Assembly (NCBI GenBank): GCA_016721945.1
Contig: JADKHC010000026.1
Coordinates: 1-43,322, forward strand
Reading direction: 5' to 3'
From: Verrucomicrobiota bacterium
GTDB taxonomy: Bacteria > Verrucomicrobiota > Verrucomicrobiia > Opitutales > Opitutaceae
DNA length: 43,322 bases
The position numbers were made by a program, and so were the translations under genes. Positions 1-9,583 of the stretch are shown here, piece by piece. Under the pieces are notes generated by a model. The model ran no database searches. It saw only the letters and a program-made list of their open reading frames with translations, and was not told the origin of the DNA. Within the stretch, counting starts at the first letter, position 1; each line of letters starts with the position of its first letter.

Positions 1-2
1 TC

Positions 3-503
3 GTCGGCGAAGAGCGCAGTACTGTTGCCGCGCTTTGTCAGGAGTTCGACGTCGAAGCTGCGAATTTCAATGCGCCCGGCCAGATCATCATCTCCGGCGA
101 AAAAACGAAAATCGTCGCTGCGGTCGAAGCCGCAAAAGCCCGTGGAATCAAGAAAGCCATGTTGCTCAACGTCGCTGGCGCTTATCACAGCCGCCTGATG
201 GTCCCGGCTCGCGACGCCTTCGCGAAGTTCCTGGAAACCGTGCCATTTGCCGCGCCGAAATTTACCGTGTTCACGAACACGACAGGGCAGGCCGTTTCGT
301 CGCCGGATGACATCCGCGCCGCTCTGGTGAAACAAGTTGTGTCTTCCGTGCTCTGGGAAGATTGCATGCGCAGCGCTGCTGCCGCGGGCGCGACGGAGTT
401 CCTCGAACTCGGCATGGGCGGCGTGCTCGCCGGCCTCGCTCGACGCACCAACAAAGACTGGCCGGTTAAGAGCATGGCTGAATTTGCGGATATCACCGCT
501 TGA
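3..503 (+). CDS. fabD: Malonyl-CoA:ACP transacylase, 3' part
   Basis: C-terminal part (about 166 residues) of FabD, which moves malonyl from CoA to acyl carrier protein for fatty acid synthesis in the cytosol. The frame is open from the window edge, so the start and the catalytic GxSxG serine lie outside. The retained part shows the family motif NAPGQIIISG and the segment NVAGAYHSRLM, whose histidine (codon 186-188) is the catalytic His of the Ser-His pair. The stop is TGA at 501-503. lepA follows after 77 bases. In the cluster at 25.8-31 kb there is a ketosynthase but no acyltransferase, so a housekeeping FabD could supply malonyl units there; that is inference only. Confidence 0.93.
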   Translation, partial: VGEERSTVAALCQEFDVEAANFNAPGQIIISGEKTKIVAAVEAAKARGIKKAMLLNVAGAYHSRLMVPARDAFAKFLETVPFAAPKFTVFTNTTGQAVSSPDDIRAALVKQVVSSVLWEDCMRSAAAAGATEFLELGMGGVLAGLARRTNKDWPVKSMAEFADITA

Positions 504-580
504 TACGCGGCTCGTAATACCGCACGTTGATCCTTTTGAATCGTTGAAACTGCCTTGGCGAAAGCCGGGGCAGACCTTGT

Positions 581-2377
581 ATGGAAGAACTCCTGACCAG
601 AAATTTTTGTATCATTGCCCACGTCGATCACGGAAAGACGACGCTTTCCGACCGGCTGCTCGAGTACACCAACACGATTTCGAAACGTGTACTCACCGAA
701 CAGCATCTCGACTCGATGGATCTCGAGAAAGAGCGCGGCATCACGATCAAATCGCATCCGGTCACGATGACCTATCGCGCCAAAGACGGGCGCGACTACA
801 AGCTCAACCTCATGGACACGCCGGGCCACGTGGACTTCTCCTACGAAGTTTCGCGCAGTCTCGCTGCCTGTGAAGGCGTGTTGCTCCTGATCGACGCAGC
901 TCAGGGTGTTGAAGCGCAAACCGTGGCCAACGCGCATCTCGCCTTCGGCCAAAAATTAAAAGTCATTCCGGTCATCAACAAGATCGACCTGCCCAGCGCC
1001 AACCTGGAACTCTGCATCCGTCAGCTGGAGGATATTCTGACCATTCCGGGCGAGGAAGCGATTCTCGCCAGTGGCAAATCCGGTATTGGAATTGTGGATA
1101 TACTTGAAGCCGTCGTCGCGCGCATTCCGTCGCCGCGCTGGCGCGATTATCCGCAGGCACGCATTCTCGTCTTTGATTCGCTCTACGACGCGTATCGTGG
1201 CTGCATCGCTTACGTCCGCGTTTTCTCCGGCTCGATCAAGGCCAACGAGATGATGATGCTGATGAGCACCGGCCAACGCGCCGAAGTGAAGGAAGTCGGC
1301 GTGTTCACGCCGAAGATGGAAAAATGCGGCATCCTCGAAGCCGGCGATGTTGGTTATATCGTTTCGACCATCAAGACACCGTCCGAGGTAAAAACGGGCG
1401 ATACCATCACGATTTCCGCCCGCCCCGCGACCGAGATGTTGCCCGGCTATAAAGAAGTTCACCCGATGGTGTTTTGCGGACTTTATCCGCTGGAAAGCGA
1501 CGACTACGAGAAGCTCAAGGCCGGTCTTGGCCGCCTGCAACTCAACGATGCCGCCTTCGTTTATTCCTCGGAAAGTTCCTTGGCTCTGGGCTTTGGTTTC
1601 CGCTGCGGTTTCCTCGGCCTGTTGCACATGGAAATCATCCAGGAGCGCATCCGCCGCGAGCACGACGTCGAGATTATTTCCACGTACCCGAGCGTCATTT
1701 ATCACATTCTAAAGCAAGGTGGCGAACTACTGGAAGTCGACAATCCGGTCAATATGCCAGATCCAGGCACGATCACCGAAATTCGTGAGCCGACGATCAA
1801 CGCCTCGATCATTTTACCCAACGATTCCATGGGCGATATTCTCTCCCTGATCATGGAGAAACGTGGCGTGTGCGATCACACCGATACGCTCGATATGAAT
1901 CGCGTGATGTTGCGCTGCCAGCTTCCGCTCAATGAAATCCTGGTCGATTTCAATGATCGTCTTAAGAGCATAACACATGGTTATGGTTCGATGGATTACG
2001 AGTTGGGCGAATACCGCGTTTCCGACCTCGTGAAGATGGATATCCTGATCAACGGCGACCCGGTCGATGCCTTTGCCTGCATCGTTCATCGCGAAAAAGC
2101 CGATGGCCGTGGCCGCGATCTCTGCGAACGTCTGGCCAAGATTATTCCTCCGCAAATGTTCAAAGTTGCGATCCAGGCTGCGATTGGCGGCAAGGTTATC
2201 GCTCGCGACAATGTTCGCGAAATGCGCAAAGACGTGACCGCAAAATGCTACGGCGGTGACATTTCCCGTAAGCGTAAACTCCTCGACAAGCAGAAGGAAG
2301 GTAAGAAGAAGATGAAGCTGATCGGAAAGGTTTCGATTCCGCCCGATGCCTTCATCAAGGTCTTGAGAAACGACTAA
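581..2377 (+). CDS. lepA: Elongation factor 4 (LepA), back-translocating GTPase
   Basis: A 598-residue translational GTPase, the usual length for LepA/EF-4. It acts on the ribosome and can reverse translocation of stalled complexes. The P-loop AHVDHGKTT is at residues 13-21, followed by the switch region with RGITI and the G3 motif DTPGH. The G4 motif NKID is in the first 150 residues. Domain II, the EF-G-like domains III and V, and the LepA-specific C-terminal domain with a basic tail (KRKLLDKQKEGKKKMK) complete the protein. The ATG at 581 fits the family N-terminus. The signal peptidase gene follows after 19 bases, the classic lepA-lepB order. Confidence 0.97.
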   Translation: MEELLTRNFCIIAHVDHGKTTLSDRLLEYTNTISKRVLTEQHLDSMDLEKERGITIKSHPVTMTYRAKDGRDYKLNLMDTPGHVDFSYEVSRSLAACEGVLLLIDAAQGVEAQTVANAHLAFGQKLKVIPVINKIDLPSANLELCIRQLEDILTIPGEEAILASGKSGIGIVDILEAVVARIPSPRWRDYPQARILVFDSLYDAYRGCIAYVRVFSGSIKANEMMMLMSTGQRAEVKEVGVFTPKMEKCGILEAGDVGYIVSTIKTPSEVKTGDTITISARPATEMLPGYKEVHPMVFCGLYPLESDDYEKLKAGLGRLQLNDAAFVYSSESSLALGFGFRCGFLGLLHMEIIQERIRREHDVEIISTYPSVIYHILKQGGELLEVDNPVNMPDPGTITEIREPTINASIILPNDSMGDILSLIMEKRGVCDHTDTLDMNRVMLRCQLPLNEILVDFNDRLKSITHGYGSMDYELGEYRVSDLVKMDILINGDPVDAFACIVHREKADGRGRDLCERLAKIIPPQMFKVAIQAAIGGKVIARDNVREMRKDVTAKCYGGDISRKRKLLDKQKEGKKKMKLIGKVSIPPDAFIKVLRND

Positions 2378-2396
2378 TCCTTACCCACAAAATCCC

Positions 2397-3683
2397 GTGG
2401 CCAGTAAATCCATCTTCAGCACGATATCGCGCGGATTACTCGACTGGGTGCAGTCGTTTTTTTTGGTCGAGGGAAAGATGCGGGCTAATGCCCAAAACTG
2501 GCTCGAACTTGCGGACAAGGTGCACCATTTCCGCCGCGATCAGTTGTCGTCAAAAGATCTTGGCGACCTCCTGCAGAAGCGTGAAGGGCTCCGCGCACTT
2601 ATGCGCGAACGGGCCGATGCCGGAAAACTGAAGCTCGGCATCGAGGATCTCGAAGGTACGATGCGCCGGACAGGTGGGAAGATTTACCCCAAGTCGACGG
2701 TTCAGGAGTACGTGGAGTTTTTCCTTGTTGCGGCCATCGTGGTGCTCGGAGTGCGGACCTATTTCGTCCAGCCGTTCAAGATCCCGACGAATTCAATGTG
2801 GCCAAGCTACAACGGTATGACGCCGCATGTGTATAATGATCCAGCGGAGATCCCTGGCGCGCTCAAGAAGTTGGTTCGTTTTGCGGCGTTTGGCGCTTCG
2901 TATCATGAGGTCATCGCTCCCGCAGACGGAAAAATTTCAGTGCCCATATATCCAAATTCCGGTGGCAGGATCTTTTTCGAAAAAAAGCCCGGAAGAAAAT
3001 GGGGCGTCGTTCCTACAAACGTTCGTGAGTACGAGTTTCAGGTGGGCGACGAGGTCGTGCGTTTTCAAGTCCCCGAGGATTTTGATTTCGACTGGGCGTT
3101 TCGTGAGACCTTTGGTTACACCGCCGATCAGTTGGACGATCTAGCCCGAAGATCAAATAGCACAGACTACCGACACTTTCGCTGGGTTGTACTCGAAAGG
3201 AATGCGATCCGTGGGAAGCCCTTGCTGGCGTTCGACATCATGACGGGCGATCAGTTATTCGTGGATCGGATGAGTTACCATTTCGTCCCACCAACGGTCG
3301 GCGATGGATTTGTCTTTCGCACCGGAAATATTCCCGGGATTGGACAAGACCAATATTATATCAAACGTTTGGTTGGTGTTCCCGGCGATAAAATCGAGAT
3401 CCGCGACCCGGTTCTCTACCGCAACGGCCAGCCAATAACCGGCTCCGAAGGTTTCCGAAAAAACAATGCGAGAGAGGATAAATATCGCGGTTACCGCAAC
3501 CTGGGTTCGCTTAGTTCAGGCAGCGAAGTCGATGTGACTGCGGATGGTTTCCTTGCTTTAGGCGACAATTCATCCAACAGCGCCGATGGCCGGTATTGGG
3601 GCTTGGTCCCGCGCAAAGATGTGATCGGTCGTCCGCTCTTCGTTTATTATCCCTTCACCCGGCACTGGGGTACAGCACCTTAA
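2397..3683 (+). CDS. lepB: Signal peptidase I, long form
   Basis: A 428-residue type I signal peptidase that removes signal peptides from exported proteins at the cytoplasmic membrane. The start is GTG at 2397; the next in-frame Met is at residue 28. A cytosolic N-terminal part of about 100 residues is followed by one transmembrane helix (about 106-124). Ser133 in PTNSMWPS is the predicted nucleophile and Lys323 in YIKRLVGVPGD the general base. The box E motif GDNSSNSADGRYWG is near the C-terminus. About 190 residues separate Ser133 and Lys323, far more than in E. coli LepB, so the protein has a large periplasmic insertion (roughly residues 145-285). It forms an operon-like pair with lepA. 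Confidence 0.93.
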   Translation: MASKSIFSTISRGLLDWVQSFFLVEGKMRANAQNWLELADKVHHFRRDQLSSKDLGDLLQKREGLRALMRERADAGKLKLGIEDLEGTMRRTGGKIYPKSTVQEYVEFFLVAAIVVLGVRTYFVQPFKIPTNSMWPSYNGMTPHVYNDPAEIPGALKKLVRFAAFGASYHEVIAPADGKISVPIYPNSGGRIFFEKKPGRKWGVVPTNVREYEFQVGDEVVRFQVPEDFDFDWAFRETFGYTADQLDDLARRSNSTDYRHFRWVVLERNAIRGKPLLAFDIMTGDQLFVDRMSYHFVPPTVGDGFVFRTGNIPGIGQDQYYIKRLVGVPGDKIEIRDPVLYRNGQPITGSEGFRKNNAREDKYRGYRNLGSLSSGSEVDVTADGFLALGDNSSNSADGRYWGLVPRKDVIGRPLFVYYPFTRHWGTAP

Positions 3684-3864
3684 ACCGTAGCGATGCGGTG
3701 GCGGTGGAGTCCGTTGTCCCTAACGGGCTGGTTCGGGTTCGGTCAAGCCGGATGGGGACATCGGGCTCCACCTTCAGCACGCTGCTTCATGATGGAGAGC
3801 TTGCTTCAACTGTACTGTTTCCGCTGTGCGTATTGGAAATACGGTTACGGACGCGCCGAACCAG

Positions 3865-4819
3865 TCACCAGTAGAAAAAATTCACGCGGGGATCGAGGAA
3901 GTCCTGCGTAGGCATCCGCAAGGCTGTCCGCCAAACCGTGGCATAGCGCGACCAGGGGCCGGAGATTTCGCCGTCATAATGCGGATCCCATGCAGGCGCT
4001 TCTTTGTCGGGGCCGGATTCGATGCGTGCGAGAAATTCTTGATGGCCTTCAGGACTCGCGAAATGCAGACAGCGGCGTTCGAGGTAATTGCTGAGGGGGT
4101 GGTGACGGCCGCAGATTTTATGCGCGGTGACGAAGAATTCGTTGCGCGCGAGTTCGACCACGGCACGCGTGGTCGCACCGGCGATGGTGTTGCCTGCCGC
4201 GTAACCGTAGCTCACGTGGCCGGATTTCGATTTGCGGTAAACGATCACCACTTCTCCGAAATTGGCTGGATGATGAAGCCGCAGGGCCTCGATTCCAGAA
4301 AGAGTGGAGGGCGCAGGCGAGGCGTCGATATGACCGTTCCACCACGCGACGAGTGCGAGTAGTTCCAAGGCTTCGAGGTGGGCGCGAGTACGGGCCTGCG
4401 CTTTGAAGAAACCGGGGAAGGCCGCCATGCCGTTGGCAGAACAGTCGCCATCGAAACCGTAGCGGCTTGCATTCGGGCCCGGTGTACTCGGAGTGAAAGG
4501 CCCAACGTTCGATGGCTTCCGACACTGCCATGTGACGGGCGATTTGCGGAGATTCGTCTGAGCCGGTGCCGTCGGGCTCGGCCGCATTTCCGAACTCGGG
4601 CTTGCGTGAGGACAGAACCGGTGTCAGAAAAGCTTCGGCTTGATAAATATTACGGCCAAAGATCGAAACCGGCGTGGAGACGATCCGCGCGATAGGCCCG
4701 CCCGATTCGGCGAGCGCGCGGCGGTATTTGAGCGCCGCGAGATTTAACATGAGAGGGCGTGATTCAATGAGCAGAATCGAAAGGAAATCAGAAATCTTCT
4801 CCGGGGCCTTTTTCATCAT
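3865..4819 (-). pseudogene. YcaO-like protein gene with one frameshift
   Basis: Two minus-strand frames join into one protein of about 318 residues. The first frame starts with MMKKAPEK (codon 4817-4819) and carries GTGSDESPQIARHMAVSEAI followed by ERWAF. The second frame carries DCSANGMAAFPGFF and then an EALELLALVAWW segment, and ends at TGA 3865-3867. These match the order of YcaO motifs: a G-rich stretch followed by SEAIER, then SxNGMA followed by an EAxE...WW helix. YcaO proteins are ATP-dependent and often make azolines or other backbone changes in peptides; the substrate here is unknown. The frames join at the GGGCCC run (4475-4480): removing one base restores TGPNASRYGFDGD. It may be a true pseudogene or a homopolymer sequence error. 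Assignment is from recalled motifs, so moderately sure. Confidence 0.6.
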
Positions 4820-4943
4820 CGGGCATTGCACAAACCGGATTCTGAGAAATGTTGGAGTTGGAGGTAATCGAAGCGCGAGCAAACCCGGCGACAAGCAGCT
4901 GGGTTGCGAAGAGAGCGAGTAATAAGCGAGCTAGGTTTTTCAT
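4788..4943 (-). CDS. Small secreted peptide (51 aa) overlapping the YcaO start
   Basis: A 51-codon ORF from ATG (4941-4943) to TGA (4788-4790). It begins with a clear signal peptide: basic MKNLAR, a hydrophobic core LLLALFATQLLVAGF, and an ARA-S type cleavage site near residue 24. The mature part is only about 27 residues, Ser/Thr/Asn-rich (SITSNSNISQNPVC) with one Cys, ending in an acidic DDEKGPGEDF. The YcaO-like ORF starts inside its 3' end in another frame, which suggests translational coupling. I see no known family. It could be a YcaO substrate, a small envelope peptide, or chance; the lack of a strong ribosome binding site lowers confidence. Confidence 0.4.
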   Translation of the reverse strand: MKNLARLLLALFATQLLVAGFARASITSNSNISQNPVCAMPDDEKGPGEDF

Positions 4944-5045
4944 AACGACGCATGTCTATCCTTTTTTCTTCTCTCTCCCGAGCAGACCATATACTCGACC
5001 CAAGGCACCGCCAAGTACCCTCAAAAGGGTATCGCTCAACGCTTT

Positions 5046-8000
5046 TTGCGCCTTTTTTTACGGCTTATACTGCTTGTTACCGTATTTAATGCCCCCGTTC
5101 TGAGGTCAGCGGATGTGCCATTGGCGGAAACTCAGCCCTTGATCCGCAACTATACGGCGGAGGAAATCGGTACGACGGCGAAAGTAAAATGCATCGTCGA
5201 GACGCCTGAAGGCATTTTGTATGCGGGAGCAGATCGACTCTTGATTTTTGACGGAGTGGTCTGGTCGCAGGCCAAAGTTGAAAACACCCCGGAAATTCTG
5301 AGCCTTTGCCTGGAGGGTAGTCGTATCTGGATTGGCGGTGTCAATGAGGTCGGTTACTTCGAAAAAAATAATGAGGGCGAATTTATCTACACCAGTGTTA
5401 CCGCACGGCTGGGCGATAGTTATTTCGGGACCGTCTCCCGTGTTTTTCATGTTGGCGAGAACATGATTTTTCTGACTGAGCGAAAAGTGGTTCAATTACC
5501 GCTTGTTAATGGTTCTGCTAAAATATGGGAATTGCAGAGCGAACCCAAGTTGAAGGGGTTTTTGTATGAAGGGACGGTATATATAAACCAGACAGTATCT
5601 GGAGGCGTTAAAACCTGGGCGCTCCGCAATGCTACACTTGAGCTTGATCGATCCTTTTATAATGCAGCCGGACATTACCAATCACTCATCGGCCAGAGCA
5701 GCGAGGCGTTGATTTTTGGCACCGGCTTAGATCTGAGTAGAAAGGATAAAACTACTGGAATAGAGCACAGGTTCTATACAGACAACGGGATGTTACGTGC
5801 ATCCAGACAGACCGGGAGTGCCTGTGTGGGTGATGATGTTTACGTTACCACAGGTAGTGGTGGTGTTTTCGTCATTAACCCAGGCGGTGGATTACAACGG
5901 ATCAATAAATCACACGGTTTGATCTCGGATTCATGCAACTCAATCTGTGTAAGTCGGGCCGGAGGCGTCTGGATCGCATCAGACGAAGGGGTGAGTTTTA
6001 TCCACACCGTTGATGATGCGTTTTGGTTCCCATTAGGTACGTTGGTTTGGGCGATTTTTGGCGACGGCAACGAACTTTTTGTTAGCCATAGCCAGGGCTC
6101 ATTCCGTTATACGCCAGAGAAAAGAGAAGAACTGCCTTTGTTGCCGAAAGCACTCTGGGTCCGTCTGGGCGACGAAGTTTACGCTGCTGCTGCTGGAAAG
6201 ATCTTTCAGGCTAAAGCGAACACATCCGCCTTTCGCGATTGGAGTATGGCAGATGGACAAAGTGTAAGATCAATTATTGGCGGAGCAACTGCCGAAAAGG
6301 TATTGTATGGTTCGGCTATTTCGGCTGACGGAAACAAGGGCCTCCTGCGGATAGATGCGGCGACAGGACAGAAAACCATGATGGAGATCCCTGAGGGGAT
6401 GAACTACTACCTTCAGGATAAAGCTGGCAGACTTTGGGTGAGCACGTTGGCCGGAAATGTGATGATGTTGGATTCCGAACTGCAAAAAGGTATTATACAG
6501 ATTTCAGGTAAAAAACGATCACGCCTGACTCTGCATCAAGGTGCACCGATCATTTTGTATGACGGGACCGGGTTTACTAAGATCAATGGGGATAAAATCA
6601 TCGGTACCGAAACGGTGGCTGGATCATTTGGTACCGAAAACGTGGATGGTGCGGCTTGGATTATTGGTCGGGCTGATGATGCTTGGCGTATTGGTACGTT
6701 GGCCAATGACGGCCATGCACTCAGTTGGCAGCGCAAGAACATCCCTAGCTTCCGTCGTATCAAGAATCCCAGTACTATTTATCGTTCCGGTAGCGATCTC
6801 TGGATCGGCGGAGAATCTGGCGTGCTTCAGATCAATACCAGCAAACTGGAAGGCCCCGACTTCTCGCTGCCCGACGGTTCTGAGATCGTGCTGCGTAGCA
6901 ACAGCAACAAAACTCAGCGTACGCTGCCGAGTAATGCGCGGTCACTCCAGCTGACCAATGACGAGCAAGAAGTGTCGATAAAGCTAAAGACGCGCGTCTG
7001 GGGTTTGCGTGAGCCGCCGCAGTATGAATCGCGTCTGCTGCCTCTGGAAGACGAATGGACTCAACATAAATACGGCGAAGTCATCTCTCGTCGCAATCTT
7101 CCCACCGGCCACTACACCCTGCAGGTTAGAGTAAATCATCTCGGTGAGTCGGGACCGGTGACAGCCTTCCGCGTCACACGTCTGCTGCCGTGGTATCTTT
7201 CCTATGCAGGCATTTCGCTTTTCGCTCTGGCGGGCAGTTTGTTTTTCTATGGCGCGGTTAAACTGCGTACACGGCAAATCAGCGCACGGAACCGTGAGCT
7301 AGAACTAAAAATCGTCGAGCGCACGCAGGAGCTGGCCAAAGCCAACGCCGCCAAATCCGAATTTCTCGCCGCGATGAGTCACGAGATCCGCAATCCCATG
7401 AATGGCGTGATCGGCATCGTGAAAATTCTTCAGGAGGCCAAGCTGGGCTCGCGGGAAAAATATTACCTAACCACGCTCCATCGCTGTGCGGAGCAGTTGC
7501 GCACCACGGTCGATGACGTGCTAGACTTCTCGAAAATCGAAGCTGGCACGATCACGCTACATCCCGACACCTTCGATCTTTCGGAATGCATCAACGCGAC
7601 CATTTCGGCGGTCGACCTAACCGGAGACCGGCTGGAACTCACTTCCTGGGCCGGCCCGCGTCCTTCAGTGACCGGTGACCAGGGTAAGTTCATGCAGATT
7701 CTTACCAACTACTTCGCCAACGCGTTGAAGTATGGCGTGCCGCCCTCGGCCACGGTTGATGTTTATGTGTTGAGTGATGGGCCGCAGCGTTGCCGTGTCA
7801 CCGTGTCGGTGAAAAACGCTGGCCCTGATATTCCGCCGAACGAAATCGCGACCTTGTTTGAGAGCTTCACGCGTGGTGAGTATGCAAAGCGTGGCCGTAT
7901 CGGCGGCAGTGGGTTGGGATTGTCGATCTGCAAAAAATTCGCCGAAGCCATGGGTGGCAGTGTCAGCGTCTCGAGCTCCGGCGGCCTTACTGCGTTTCAG

Positions 8001-8837
8001 ATTACCGTGCCTTTCGAACTGGCCCATAGTCGGAGCAAACCCACTGCGGAAACAAACGGGCCGGGACATCTCCACGCCCGGGCGCTCGCGATCGAGGACG
8101 AGGATTACAACCGGCTCGTGCTCGGCAATATTTTGCAGAAACTGGGCTATCGCGTGGATTGGGCCTGCGACGGCAAGACCGCCCTGCAATTGGCGCAACA
8201 GAATGGTTATGACCTAGTGCTCGCCGATTTGATGCTGCCGGACACCGATGGCGGTACGCTGACGAAAGAGATACTCGCTGTCAGCGAGGAGCCCAAACCG
8301 CCAGTGTTTGCCGTGACCGCTTACTCAACCAAAGAAAAGGAGGAAGAATGCCTTCGAGCCGGCATGGCTGGTTTCATCAGCAAGCCCATCACGGTGGAGA
8401 AACTCGAAGCTGCGCTGAAAAATTGGGCCGATGGCCGTCGCGGTAGCACTCGTATTATTTCTGATCAGTCCGACATCGGTACTTTGATCTCGGTCGATCA
8501 ACTGGGTAAACTCGGTCCGCTTGAAATTATTCTTCCAGATTTCACCCGAAAAATTCAGAGCGAATGGGCGTTAATCGACCGCATGCTCGAAGATCGCGAG
8601 TGTACGCCAGCGGCTAACGCTGCGCACAAACTTATTAGTGCGATGCTCTTGGTTGAGGCGGATGTCGCGAGCGACCAGTTGCGCTTGCTGGAAAGCCGTC
8701 TGCGCGACGGAGGCTTGGAAAGCGAGATCGAGAAAGTGCGCACCGTTTGCCGCGAGGAAATCGACAACGTGGCAAAGTCGTTGCGAGCCGCGCTTAAGCG
8801 CCGCCAGCGGATTAACGAAGCTCGGAGACAGACGTGA
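5046..8837 (+). CDS. Hybrid sensor histidine kinase with periplasmic propeller-like sensor, REC and Hpt-like domains
   Basis: A 1263-residue membrane sensor. A signal peptide (residues 1-21, start TTG at 5046) leads into a periplasmic region of about 690 residues with repeated propeller-type blades (for example EGILYAGADRLLIFDG and GGVWIASDEGVSFI), then a Y_Y_Y-like beta domain. One transmembrane helix lies at about 716-738. The HisKA domain has His779 in SEFLAAMSHEIRNPMNGV, followed by an HATPase with GSGLGLSICKKFAEAMGG. A receiver domain has phospho-acceptor Asp1061 in LVLADLMLPD. The C-terminal helical region with His1194 in AAHKLISAMLL looks like an Hpt domain. The signal sensed is unknown. 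It is convergent with a response regulator whose 3' end overlaps by 26 bases; they may form a pair. The sensor half looks more AT-rich than the kinase half. Confidence 0.88.
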   Translation: MRLFLRLILLVTVFNAPVLRSADVPLAETQPLIRNYTAEEIGTTAKVKCIVETPEGILYAGADRLLIFDGVVWSQAKVENTPEILSLCLEGSRIWIGGVNEVGYFEKNNEGEFIYTSVTARLGDSYFGTVSRVFHVGENMIFLTERKVVQLPLVNGSAKIWELQSEPKLKGFLYEGTVYINQTVSGGVKTWALRNATLELDRSFYNAAGHYQSLIGQSSEALIFGTGLDLSRKDKTTGIEHRFYTDNGMLRASRQTGSACVGDDVYVTTGSGGVFVINPGGGLQRINKSHGLISDSCNSICVSRAGGVWIASDEGVSFIHTVDDAFWFPLGTLVWAIFGDGNELFVSHSQGSFRYTPEKREELPLLPKALWVRLGDEVYAAAAGKIFQAKANTSAFRDWSMADGQSVRSIIGGATAEKVLYGSAISADGNKGLLRIDAATGQKTMMEIPEGMNYYLQDKAGRLWVSTLAGNVMMLDSELQKGIIQISGKKRSRLTLHQGAPIILYDGTGFTKINGDKIIGTETVAGSFGTENVDGAAWIIGRADDAWRIGTLANDGHALSWQRKNIPSFRRIKNPSTIYRSGSDLWIGGESGVLQINTSKLEGPDFSLPDGSEIVLRSNSNKTQRTLPSNARSLQLTNDEQEVSIKLKTRVWGLREPPQYESRLLPLEDEWTQHKYGEVISRRNLPTGHYTLQVRVNHLGESGPVTAFRVTRLLPWYLSYAGISLFALAGSLFFYGAVKLRTRQISARNRELELKIVERTQELAKANAAKSEFLAAMSHEIRNPMNGVIGIVKILQEAKLGSREKYYLTTLHRCAEQLRTTVDDVLDFSKIEAGTITLHPDTFDLSECINATISAVDLTGDRLELTSWAGPRPSVTGDQGKFMQILTNYFANALKYGVPPSATVDVYVLSDGPQRCRVTVSVKNAGPDIPPNEIATLFESFTRGEYAKRGRIGGSGLGLSICKKFAEAMGGSVSVSSSGGLTAFQITVPFELAHSRSKPTAETNGPGHLHARALAIEDEDYNRLVLGNILQKLGYRVDWACDGKTALQLAQQNGYDLVLADLMLPDTDGGTLTKEILAVSEEPKPPVFAVTAYSTKEKEEECLRAGMAGFISKPITVEKLEAALKNWADGRRGSTRIISDQSDIGTLISVDQLGKLGPLEIILPDFTRKIQSEWALIDRMLEDRECTPAANAAHKLISAMLLVEADVASDQLRLLESRLRDGGLESEIEKVRTVCREEIDNVAKSLRAALKRRQRINEARRQT

Positions 8838-9456
8838 AACCGCGCTTCAGCGCGTAGGACTGCAACTGGAGCGCGCTGTGCAAGCCGAGTTTCCGCATAA
8901 TATTGCGGCGATGGGTTTGCACCGTCTCCGGACTGAGAGCGAGCATGGGTGCGGCTTCTTCGTTGCTTAATCCCTGGCCGAGAAGTTCGAGAACTTCCTG
9001 CTCTTTGTCGGTTAGGATTTTCGAGAAATTTTCCGGGTTGTGGCCCATTTGTCGGCGCAGCTGTTGCACGGTGTAGCCGAAATAACAGCCACCCTGCATC
9101 ACGGTTTCGATCGCGCCGATCAGTGCTTCCATCGAGTCGTCTTTATGCACGTAGCCATCGGCACCGGATTGCAGCGCTTTGTGCAGAAGATAATCCTCTT
9201 TTACCGAGGAGAGCAGGATCACTTTGGTTTCGGGTAACAGGATTGAGAGGCGTCCGCAAAGAGTGATTCCGTCTTCGCCGGGCAGCTGAATGTCCAGCAA
9301 GATGAGTTCGATTTTTTCCAGCGTGGTGTGGGCGTCGAGAAAGGCACAACCCGAACCATATGCGCCAATCACCGATGCTTTCAGTTTCGATTCCAGCATA
9401 ACAGTCAGTGCCGACCGGAACATTACTTGATCTTCAATGATGACGATTCGGAACAT
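8812..9456 (-). CDS. NarL/LuxR-type response regulator
   Basis: A 214-residue two-domain regulator. The receiver domain (1-120) starts MFRIVIIEDQ with the acidic pair E8-D9. The phospho-acceptor is Asp55 in LILLDIQLPG, and the conserved Lys is in GYVHKDD. The C-terminal LuxR-type helix-turn-helix runs from about 145 to 205 (LTDKEQEVLELLGQGLSNEE, then SPETVQTHRRNIMRKLGL). It should bind DNA as a phosphorylated dimer. The gene is convergent with the hybrid kinase and overlaps its 3' end, so co-function is likely but not proven. Its targets cannot be read from this window. Confidence 0.9.
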   Translation of the reverse strand: MFRIVIIEDQVMFRSALTVMLESKLKASVIGAYGSGCAFLDAHTTLEKIELILLDIQLPGEDGITLCGRLSILLPETKVILLSSVKEDYLLHKALQSGADGYVHKDDSMEALIGAIETVMQGGCYFGYTVQQLRRQMGHNPENFSKILTDKEQEVLELLGQGLSNEEAAPMLALSPETVQTHRRNIMRKLGLHSALQLQSYALKRGFTSVSELR

Positions 9457-9583
9457 GGCTCAGTGCGTTTGCAGAGTTTGTCTTGTTGAAATTCAGCGAC
9501 CCGCGTGTCGGTTCAACTGCAAATACCATGGCGCGCTTTGTAAGAAGAACAAGGCGCAACTACGGTTTTCCTCGTCGTGGTTT

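Noticed and set aside
185..1705. Long minus-strand ORFs opposite fabD/lepA (255 and 249 aa)
   Set aside because: No recognisable protein; shadows of strongly conserved plus-strand genes.
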